NCBI GenBank assembly: GCA_964058805.1
Contig: CAXKVV010001363.1
Location: 1 to 33,743, forward strand
Direction of reading: 5' to 3'
DNA length: 33,743 nt
Origin: Schoenoplectus triqueter
Lineage: Eukaryota; Streptophyta; Magnoliopsida; Poales; Cyperaceae
A program made the position numbers and the translations under genes. The notes under the pieces are model-generated. The model saw nothing but the letters and a program-made list of their open reading frames with translations. It ran no database searches and had not been told where the DNA came from. This document shows positions 19,041-29,600 of this stretch, piece by piece (position 1 is the stretch's first letter; each line of letters opens with the position of its first letter).

Positions 19041-22000
19041 GACAAACTTATATACGGTTGTTTTATCAGGTCTTAAGAGACAACGGCCTCAGATTTCTGC
19101 GTTCTATATTTGAGCCTGAAAGACAGCTTAAAGCCCAGACTCATGTTAGCCATTAGGGGAGTCAAAGAACCCCAAAAACCTCTTAGATTGAACGAGAATA
19201 ATTCTTATGTTTAATACGTAAAGTGGTTAATTTCCAAATTTTTTAACCATGCTATATTATTATTTTTTTATTATTGATTTTGTTTAAGTTTTTTATCTAC
19301 TTGAATCCAATAATTTATATAAAAATAGTTTATCTCTTTTCATTTAAAGTAATATGTGTAATATACTTAAGGTAAAATTTAATTCTTAAAATAATCTATT
19401 TTTTTTATATAATTCTAAATTATTATGTGTTTAATTATATTTATCATTATAATATTAATTATTATTATTTAGCATTTAAAAATATTATATCTAATGTGAA
19501 ATTTTATTAAATATATTTAAAAAAATTATATTATTAATTATTTATTTGAGGAATATATTATCGGGACGAAACTCAAGTAATAGCTCTAGTGTATTATAAT
19601 ATAATATTAAATATAATTATATATATATATATTAACAATTTAATTTTCATTGGGACTATATATTTTTTTAAAAATATATTTAAAATAATGTATAAATATG
19701 AATGCGTAAAAAAAGATGTAACTATCAGTTCTCTGAAAATAAAATTATATATTTTTTTTAATTATCGAACGGTATCAACCTTACGTTATAATTTTTTAAA
19801 AATCCCATTCATCTTTTATGAATTGGTCAAACTTACATTGATACAAAATAAAAGTTTAAAAATAATGATTTATATGAATAAAAAATCTCTCTATTCAATA
19901 TCAATGGCCTGATGAAAGCAAACTTCACAGTCCACCATTTGTCAAGTAGCACAAACGAAGATAGGTTTCACGAAAAATAACCTGCTACGTAAGCAATGAA
20001 GCAAAATGCTGTATCTATAGGTGTAGTTGTATTGTCAACTCCAAATATAATCATGTCCCTCTTCCACATTCTTTTTTAATATATATAGTGTTGCAAATAA
20101 AAGGTTTGAATAACACAGCCATATCATAAAAAGTAGAAGTTCGCATTTATCGTCTGAAATCAAATAGTTCCCATTTATTATCTAATATCGCATAACTGTG
20201 TTTGCGACGAAAGTTGCGAACCACATATATGGTTCAAATCTATTCAACACGAATTCTCTATTTGTGTAAAATATTGATTTGCATTTTTTTAGTCAAAGAT
20301 AAGAGTCTAAATTATCCATCTTTAATTACTCATAAAAAATCTACATCTAAATTTTTACATTTTCAATGCAACTACTTTTACGTTTCAGATTCTCATTTTC
20401 ATACAAAAGTTTTAATTTCTGAAGTAATATCTAACAAATTCAGAGAAAAGTCTAGTTTGAGAAGGAGAAAAAAAAAAGAAATAAAAATTATTGTTTCCCC
20501 CATTACCTTCCTCCCCTCCTTTATTCTCTTATTTTGCTTCTCATCTATCATCCACTGATGTTTATTCGTCTTCTTTTCTTATCATGTGATATTTCTCTTT
20601 CTCCGCATCCTCATCCTCATCCTCATCATCGAACTTCTCTTTCTCTACACCGTTATATTCAACCACTTTCCTTATTATCATCGGTCTTTTCTCCGGCCCT
20701 TTACTGTCATAGATTCTTGACATTTTATCCTGTGTTTGTGCCCTAAATATTTGACCATTTTACCTTGACATTTAGACTTTAATTTTATTTTTCTTTTGTA
20801 ATATTTTCAATTGTGATCAGATACAACCCTTAAGCCTTCTAGTTCCCTATTGTGATAGAGAATATAGATAAAATGGCACATGTTCAACATGAAATTCTCT
20901 ATAGTGTCATATTTATATAAATTTGAGAAAACTCTATGAATAATCTCACTGACAATTCTGACAAGAAATTCAAATGAAGTTAGTTTTTATTTCAAATGTC
21001 ATTTAAGAGCTTAAATTATATCTTAAAAAATTTTAACTAAGTGGATTTAATACTCTTATAATTGATTGTGTTAAATAAAATTATCCTATGAAATTTGAAT
21101 TAAAGAAAAATAAGATATTTCCTGCGGATTTGATAAGGACATGTTCGGAGGCAGCCTTTTGTGTGGAATGGATATAATAGGTGTGCATTATGAGGATGAC
21201 ACCTGCTTGGTTCTCAGAGTAGATGGGAAAAGGAAATTCAATCTCCGACTACATTGTTTATTTCTCATTCATTTAGGGCATGTTCAGTGTTAACTATTGA
21301 TAGGGGGAAAACAAATTCAATGGGAGTGAATTTTTTTTCTCTCATGCACATAGTGTTTTTTTAGCTCAATTCTCGTGTCTGTCTGTATCCGTGCCCGAGT
21401 CCATACCCGAGTCCGTACTCGTGTCTCTATTCGTATCTGTGCCCGTGCTCGTGCCCATACCCGTACTCACACCCCGCCGAATAGACCCTACCTTATATTT
21501 GATGGGTTTATGTGGGTAAACGTGCTAAATCCAGATAAGTAAAACTGCTCCCGAACGCATATCTCACAAAAATGTACCCATTAGCAATAAATTCCCATCA
21601 AAACCCGAAGTGTTAGACCCGCCCTAAAGATGTATTTGGGCCACATTTTTTTGTCTAGTCTCCAATTTTTAGACATAGCTTTTTTGTCCTGTATTTGACA
21701 CCACTTAGATTCAGTTTTTAACTCAATGTACTTGTTATAATGTTGTCTGGAGTCTGGACCACCATATTAATTATATTCATGAAATGTTTAGAAGAAAAGC
21801 ATACCTTTCTAACACGTAGAAGCCTGACAATCATGTCATCGATTGTAATACCAATAATGATGATACGGACAAGAACAGATCTTAACTAAAAAAAATAACA
21901 ACAACAAAAGTAAATATAATAATAATAATAAATAATAACAACAACAATAACAGTATATGCTATTATCCAGGTTATATTAAATAACAATAGTTTTTAGCAC

Positions 22001-22438
22001 CAAAACATTTGGTTGAGAAAATCCTTACATTTAATCCCTAGTTTTATGTGGTTCCTCCAATGTCCAATTTGATGATAGATATAAAGTAAAAGACAATATC
22101 ATTAGAACAATTATTATATTACTTGTAACAATATGGTTTGGTTAGTCATTCAGAATTAGCATCTCATACAAGGTAGCAGTCGACAACTAATATTTTTAGT
22201 CTTTCACACCTTGTATTTCTTTTATTCCTGAGTAAAAAAACGTGCCTCGAATCTTACGTTGTTCTGCACATTAAATAAAACACAAGTCATACGTATTGTA
22301 CCTTAGGTCACCATGAATGAATGATTAAACCACCACTCAGAGGTTCATATATTGTCAATGGTTTACACTGGTTTAATATTAAGTTTATAATATAAGCATT
22401 TCAGAGTTGCATTCCAGATTTTTTTTGGGTGTAATTAG
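19041..22438. other. Intergenic DNA, no supported gene
   Basis: 19400-19900 is extremely AT-rich; an open frame there (+ strand 19589-19912) is low-complexity and not supported. 20580-20635 has a (CCTCAT)n-like repeat in a pyrimidine-rich stretch. 21375-21470 has repeated CCCGTGC/CCCGAGT/CCATACCCG words. 21905-21955 has (AAC)n/(AAT)n. TTTAGGGC near 21269 and GCCCTAAA near 21622 could be the ends of an inverted-repeat element, but support is weak. Confidence 0.45.
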
Positions 22439-22758
22439 TGTGGGTGGTGATCACTTGACAATAACACCTTGAAACTAGAATAAATGTATAAAAAAAATAG
22501 AAAAACTTTATAGATATGTTATTTTATTTATAGTTTAATATGAAGTTCATCAAAGACTGTTAAATTATAATCATTATTAATTGTATAAAATTTTGATAAT
22601 TTTTGATGTACCAATAATGAAATTATATAAAATTTAAATTACTATCAATATATAAGTAAAAAAACATATCTATCAAATTTTTTTCTATTTCAAATTTTTT
22701 TTGATATTTATTCTAAAACCCATCGTCAAGATAACCCATTGTCAAGTCATCCCCACCC
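22439..22758. mobile_element. Hairpin MITE, TTGACAATG family, copy C
   Basis: The left end reads GTGGGTGGTGATCACTTGAC and the right end, in reverse complement, GGGTGGGGATGACTTGACAA. Interior words match copy A, for example TTCATCAAAGACTGTTAAAT. AATTAG occurs directly on each side (22433-22438 and 22759-22764), possibly a short target duplication. No coding capacity. Confidence 0.72.
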
Positions 22759-23219
22759 AATTAGCATTGTTGACTTTTATTCGACAATGGTAGTGTTCCA
22801 ATACACCGACCTGATTTTTATTACTTTTAGATATTTCAATTTCAATTTTTTTCTTTATTTCTCTATTTTTATTTAATAAAAGATTAAAGTAGAGTTTTTG
22901 ACCTACTGACCTAAACAAAAGTTAATCTGTAAAACAATGCACTCTACTTAATTAGATAAGGTCATGGAAATTATATATATACCAACCACTACAAATAGTA
23001 GTTCCACTCATTAGTCATTCGGTCAATTGCTAATTCAATTTTTTAATGTCATATTATATTATATTATGCAGTTGATGTTGCACATTCATATATATATTTA
23101 AATTTTTATTGTTTCTAAAATTAAGATCTAATTCTCAAATTTATGTGTACTTTTATTGTATTTTATATTTTTTTGTTGGATTTGATTCTATCTTAGCTAG
23201 TTTTTATATTTCAGAAAAA
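22759..23219. other. AT-rich intergenic DNA, nothing recognised
   Basis: Contains the short repeat (ATATT)n near 23050-23065. No open frame with recognisable similarity. Confidence 0.45.
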
Positions 23220-24520
23220 AAATCACGTTAAGGAGTTGAGAAATGGAGGTTAAACACAACTTTTTATACTTGGGAGTTACATAAAAGCCAACACAAACCT
23301 CACACTGCCACGTGTCATCGATCTTCATGGAACACACCCCTTTTGCATCTCTACATAGGTCGTGTGCCCCTGATCTGGAAGCCAGAACAAAAATGGCAGT
23401 AGCAATCCGTCTTATTCCTCACCTATATAAGATGCCTCCAAGAACCTTAGAGGCATCAGGCTAGGGTTCGACTAGGAGCTTCGCGTTTGCCACCATTTTT
23501 TCGAGGTTAATCAAGAGATTAAGGATTTGAAACACATAAAAGGAGACAAAGACTAGAGAAATGGCTGGCGCGACATGCAACAATTAGAGTTTGCTTTATC
23601 TTATTGTTACATAATATTGTATTTGATACTCTTTTTACTATTGATACTCGCTTTTCTTTTTTGTTTTGTTTTATATTGCCATGAGCAGCTAAATGCTTTA
23701 GTTCTTAGGGATAGTTTATGTTGAAACTTGAATTTATAATTGCTTATTAGTAGTTTACTCATTCGTGATTGTGTTTTATTGAGTTGGGTAGTATATTTAT
23801 CTTGTTTGATTGTTGATGAATTAGTTAGGTAGATCTGTGAGACAGGTCAAACTCAGTGTTTGATAGCTTATTATTTGTGTGATTTATCAACGTCAGTCTA
23901 AGTATTTTAGGTAGATCTAAGACTCGAGATGTTAGATCAAGTTGTGCATAAAAGGTTAAACTTTGCTTAGATCGAAAAATTGAGTATACCTATAGAAAAT
24001 CAACAACGATAATTGAGGTTTATGTGAATTTTGAAACTCTATATTGAGTGCCAACTAAACAAATAAACCAACAAATGAGAATTAAGACTAGTTGTTTAGG
24101 TATTGTCCCTTTAGGATTCGCACCACCAACGAAAGGAGTGACCTCTAATTATATTTGTAACTCGTTTGTATTTTATACGGGTCGTGTATGAGGGTAATCA
24201 AGTCATATGAACCAAATCCAAATTGAAACTGATCTAACCCTAAGAATATTTCTTTAATCAATATTAAAACCAGCAAAAATATTTACATATTTACTGTTTA
24301 CTTTTGATTCATTTTATTTGACCAACCAATCGAAATAACTGTTATTTATTTTTATACTTCTGAAAATTAGAAATAAAACAAGTCCAGCAAGTTTTCTCCA
24401 TCTCTGTGGTTCGACACTCTTTGCTATACTTAATGTAGATTATACGCTTGCGACCAAAATCTAAGTGTTATTTAGAGATTATAAATTTGATTAACCTATC
24501 ACACTCCGTGTGAGTCAGAA
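23220..24520 (+). mobile_element. Possible LTR and leader of a non-autonomous Ty3/gypsy-like element
   Basis: 23300-23480 looks like a promoter (G-box, TATA, GC-richer leader) in otherwise AT-rich DNA, yet no protein gene follows. The first ATG, at 23561, opens only eight codons before a stop. About 1 kb downstream, 24401-24452 has CTCTGTGGTTCGACACTCTT and then TATACGCTTGCGACC. This resembles, from memory, the conserved leader sequence found ahead of gag in many plant Tat/Athila-type gypsy elements (a CTGTGG-TTCGACAC phrase followed later by a C/GCTTGCG phrase). Neither LTR boundary nor a second LTR was identified, so the whole call is tentative. Confidence 0.4.
23309..23432 (+). promoter_or_regulatory. 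G-box and TATA box of unknown transcript
   Basis: GCCACGTGTC with the palindromic CACGTG core at 23309-23314 is a G-box/ABRE-type motif. CTATATAAG at 23423-23431 is a good plant TATA box in a sensible position ahead of a leader beginning near 23460. Whether this drives a retroelement or a non-coding RNA cannot be decided from the sequence. Confidence 0.5.
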
Positions 24521-25987
24521 TTTAATGTATCTTCATCCTGCGATTGCTGATTCATTTACATAACAGTTTTCAATTGACGGAGAAAAATAATCTAAGCTAT
24601 TTGCAGTAACGGAGATACTTACAATTGCAATTTGCCATAATTACAATGATGAAAATTAGTACAATTAACATAATTAAAAAAAATTTAATTATTAAAAAGA
24701 TAATATATTTTGTAACTAGCATGTTTTTCGTGATGAAATAAAAGAACAAAAATTTGAAATGAAAACAATTGTTTACCATTATGATCGAGTACATGATATA
24801 TATTTTTTATAACCCGAATTATACTCATTACTCGTAGATATCTATCTAATATTTTATTCATATTGCATTGCATCCAATTTATATATATCCGTATGTTTAT
24901 TTAAATCTATCTATATGTGCATTCATATTTTAGTCTCCCCATACCCGTGTTCAGAAAATAAACATAGATTATGATTAATTCATCATTATTCTACCCGTCT
25001 CTGATTCATTCCATCTCTGCAAAACACGAATTATTCACGCTTTCTTATGCCAAACACTAGTTTAGAAATTAGTACTAATTTCTTATGCAAGACACGAATT
25101 GATGGTCTCGATTTCTTGCTGTCAGCTGATCTTCTATGGCTCTGATTGTTGATTTCTTTGTGATTTTGATGTTGTGGATGAGGTGGCATTGGACACTACA
25201 GCTGATTGCAGATATGGTGATCCGTGTAGGTTCAGATTTCTGCATGACTGGTACGGAACTGATATGGTCATAATATGGGTCTGATTGCAACTAATGTGAG
25301 GCTGATATGAGGGATGGTCAATTTCTAATAACTAGCAATATATTCATACGTTGTTGCGGACTTTTTTATTTAAACATAAAAATATTATAAAATAAAAAAA
25401 TTCACATTGATCTAATATTAAATTATAAATTCATCAAATTATAGAGAAAATCTATTACAAAAATAAGATTTAATCTTGAATGGATAAGAAAAATTAAATT
25501 ATTCCAACATATATTATCATCATTAATTTCTTACCAAACATGTACAAAGTTGCTAATTATAACGCATACCTTAAGCCTTAAATCAAATTTTTATATTATA
25601 ACATAAATAGAAAGATATTGAGTATTCTAATTTGTAAATCATGTGTATAAATGAAAATAATAGTATAGATAAGAAAGAAATGGAGAGAAATAGGGGATCA
25701 ATGGACACAATTACATACGTTCGATCAACCAAAAATAGATATTATCCGTCTAATTGAAAGATAAAATGGGTATAATAAAAAAATACCATGACAAAAATGG
25801 ACCCTACAATTCTTAGATACTTTATATAATAGTATAGATTCTGCTTTCAATAGAATTCATTTATTTGCATATATGACGACCGCTTTGTTTGTAATTATTG
25901 GCCGAAAATTATAGCCCTCGCCGAAAATAATATTCGATGAGCGAATTAATTAAGCAGGATATCACAATTTTTCTATCGATAGCTAAC
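24521..25987. other. Intergenic DNA, no supported gene
   Basis: Mostly AT-rich. A 14-bp direct repeat, ATAATAGTATAGAT, occurs at 25657-25670 and 25826-25839, bracketing 155 bp without inverted ends. This is possibly a small insertion with its target duplication, or chance. 25085-25310 is less AT-rich but has no recognisable protein. Confidence 0.4.
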
Positions 25988-26437
25988 ATCTCACGCAGGG
26001 GCGGATCCACCGTCTATCAGTTGTCCCTCCTGGATTTTCAAAAATAGTATTTTTCGATAATATTTTTGATAATTTGTCCCCCCTAAAAAGTTCTTTTGCC
26101 CCATCCTCGAAATTGTCTGATTAATTTTATTGAGAAAAAAAATATTTAACATCGTGCATAATAAAGTAATTATACAAAGATATCAAAATATAAAAATTCG
26201 TAGATGAAAATTTTCTTCATTAACTTGATTATCTATTAGTTTGAGATTTATTTTGTTGTTATTTTTAATATATAAAATGTTATTATTTTAATAATTTATT
26301 TATTAGGTAATAATATATATTAAATTATTATTATTTTTTATTTAGTATTCAATTAGTTAATGGATTTGAACCCGATAAGCTATTACAATTCGATAATTGC
26401 CCCTGACCAAAATCCTGCATCCGCCCCTGATCTCACG
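25988..26437. mobile_element. hAT-type MITE with perfect 8-bp target duplication
   Basis: The element spans 25996-26429 (434 bp) and starts CAGGGGCGGATCCA and ends TGCATCCGCCCCTG, so the terminal inverted repeats are CAGGGGCGGAT. The exact 8-bp direct repeat ATCTCACG lies immediately outside (25988-25995 and 26430-26437). An 8-bp duplication with CAGGG-type ends is diagnostic of hAT transposons. The interior is AT-rich and non-coding, so the element is non-autonomous. The intact TSD suggests a fairly recent insertion. Confidence 0.92.
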
Positions 26438-26686
26438 TTAAAAAAAATGAAATGTTGTTCAAATTTCTTAAGCAAAATATTAACCTCTTCTATGAATGAA
26501 AGTGATGCAACACGCAAATCACGATCCAAATAATTTATCTATAAAAGGAATAGAGATTGAGAAAAGTTAAAAACCTAATCCGACATATCTCTTGAAATTT
26601 TTGCAGCAAGTAATTTGCTAGACTATATATACTACAAACAATGACTGATATGTACACATAACAATTATGCAACTAAATGCAATTAA
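26438..26686. other. 3' flank of the receptor kinase gene
   Basis: The region downstream of the kinase stop codon (the gene reads right to left). AT-rich; it may hold the 3' UTR and poly(A) signals, but none can be assigned with confidence. Confidence 0.4.
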
Positions 26687-29600
26687 CTATTCATTAATGC
26701 TCACATGAGCATCACCAAATTCTCTCTTCTGGAAATTCTCTATTTCCAAGGAATATTGTCTTGAATCAAAAACTGTGCTATCTCCAAACCATACACCGTT
26801 ACTGAGGTCTGACGAGTTACACCAACTCTCCAGTGCCTTTAAAACCTGATATTTGTTCACATTATGAAATATCAATAATCAACTCCAAGTAGCAAATTCC
26901 TGCTAAACTATAGTTAAAAGAACAGATTGATATGGGACCAAGGAATAATCTCAGTATTTGATGCCATACCAAGAGTTAGCTTTGTCAAATATGGTTAAAT
27001 ATCTATTTAGTTAATTTCACTTGTGATACTATGTTTTTTTTTTCCAAATGATACCCACAATTGAGAGATCAGCACCTATTAATAAGAGAGAGAACATTAA
27101 AAAACTGATCTACTTCAATTATTGGTATGAACCATCATTTTTATGGTACCTTCACCGAAACTGTAACTAGATACTAGTAAACCTAAAATAGAATACCTGA
27201 GCCATGCTAGGCCTATTAGCAGCAGAGTGGCGCACACAACTCGCAGCCACACTAACCATCTGAGACATCTCTTTTTCAACATAATTTCCCTTGATTTTTG
27301 GATCCGCCAACTTTTCAAAATTTCCATTGTTGATAGCTTCAACAAGTAGTGGCCATGCCTATTAAATAGTAAAGACAATTCTTCTGATCAACAATGCAAA
27401 CAATAGTTTTTTTATTTGAAAGAAAGATGAGAGTCTAGCTTTCAGCTTATGCCAATAATGGTTGCTTTATAAATTATCATATTTCACACAATCAATCTGA
27501 AAAGATTCCAAAAGAATAGAAAATGAAATATTCATTCCTGGTCAACCGAACTATGATCAGGACGATACCAAAAAAATATTCACCATTTCTTAAATTAAAG
27601 TTGAAATTTTGTACCCATTCAACTAAACTCTCTTCTGGATCGGCCGGGTTGATTGCTTTGTGACCAGTTATGAGCTCCAACAGCACAACACCAAAAGAGA
27701 ACACATCAGATTTGTAGGTTAACTTTCCAGTAATTCCATATTCTGGTGCTAGATACCTAAATGTTACATGAAATTATCATAAATTTCAGAAGAATTTTCT
27801 TTAACTGAAATAATTGTCTCTACTGATGTGAGATTTTTTGAAACTTAGAAACAAATAAAGGACTTTGGATGAAAAGTTCCAAGGGTTTGATCATAATTTA
27901 CCCATATGTGCCCATAACACGGGTTGAGACGTGGGTATTGCAGTCATGTCTCAACTTTGCAAGTCCAAAATCTGCGAGCTATTTTTGTGCATTTAATAGA
28001 TGAATTTTTATTATAAAATAATTTGGCTAACATACTAAACAACATTTAAGTTCTCCAAAAAGAAAATGAAGAAATTGGACACACCTTAGGTTCAAAGGAA
28101 TCATCCAAGAGTATATTTGCCGATTTGATGTCCCGATGAACAATTTTAGGTTCACCTACAAGCTCAATGATAAAGCATTAATACATATGCATATAAATAG
28201 CAACTTCTACCAATGTAATGCAATGAATTAAGACAAGTTCTTAAAAATGAGGTTGTAGGTTCATATTTCCATGGAGAAGAAAATACTGACTAATAAAAAA
28301 ATGCCATGCTTCAAGACTTATTTGAAAAAAAATTAAAAAAAATGGCATTTACAAATAGAAATTGCAAGTTCTAGATAAATAAGAGTAAACATTGACTTAT
28401 TTTGCTGCTATATTTGTTGGATCAACCGAATTAGCTCATATGACCATAACTCTAGCCAATTAGCCTTCAAAAAATTGATATCAAAACAACAATAATAGGC
28501 AAGTGGTAGCTAACTAGGATGGTCTCAAAGTGGTCATGGGTTCAAGTCCCAATAGGCACAAAATGAAATTTGTGAGCTAGACTCTCATCTTTCTCTCTCA
28601 AAAAAAAAACAATAGTATTTTTTAATATCAAATGGACATTACTTTACCACTTAGTCAGTACAGTTTCCTACTATCAGCTTCAGCCAATAGACCCTATAAA
28701 GCGAGCAGATATTTAAATCAAATAAAAAGAGCAGACATACAGTCTTCATGTAGATACTTCAGACCCCGAGCAGAGCCAATTGCTATTTTTATTCTCTTTT
28801 CCCAATCTAGTACTGGTACACCTCCTTCTGTTTCATGTAATAAGCAGCAACAAAAAAAGTTATAAAACATGATGATACTATATGAGAACTGTAGACTCTT
28901 CCTAAATAGTCACTGCAACTTTCAAATGTTCATCTCCTTGTTAGTAAACAAACAGAAATCTAGGATTGTAATATTAATTGGAACATAATAATGAAATGGA
29001 TTAGGACTTGGGAACTGACTTCAGAAACAAATTCAAATTATCCAAAGTTAATGGTTGATAAGAGTCATGCTATATTATTGTTTTGGATATAATTTACATA
29101 GAAGGTTATTTTTCCTTCAAGAAAAATTGAGTATTATTTTTGTCTTTGCTTGATGAAGAACAATAATTAATAAATGAGCTATGTGCAATAAGGTAATTAC
29201 ACTCAATAATTTGTGATAATTGCAATAAATTTGATGACAACCTCTCTTTTACATATTTGGAAAGAACAACAATTTTTAGATCAAGGTGTGTGGAAAAGGC
29301 TATCAAAAGTTGACAATATTGCTCATGCTAGGCCAAAACATGTTTTCACTAGAATCAACAAAAATGAACTCCAAACAAAGAGGATTTATATGAACAAAGA
29401 GGATTTATATGCTATGTTCTCAATTCAAATGAACTTGTTAAAAAATAATCCAGTAGAGCCAAGATGAAAAAAATGACCTGCACAAATTTGCACAAATTTG
29501 CACAGAACCCAATAAAAAGATAGGCAGTGGCAGGCATTTGGCACTTGGCACTTCAAGTTACAAAAGCAGAAAAGGAGTTAGAATATTATTATCAGATGAG

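Noticed and set aside
19589..19912. 107-codon open frame on the + strand
   Set aside because: The sequence is extremely AT-rich and the translation is Ile/Asn/Lys/Tyr noise with no motif.
28507..28549. tRNA gene
   Set aside because: A and B boxes are present, but there is no acceptor stem, anticodon arm or cloverleaf; the poly(A) tail and flanking repeat fit a SINE better.
29213..29467. 84-codon open frame on the + strand
   Set aside because: It lies in intron 3 of the kinase gene on the opposite strand, contains a short tandem duplication, and shows no domain.
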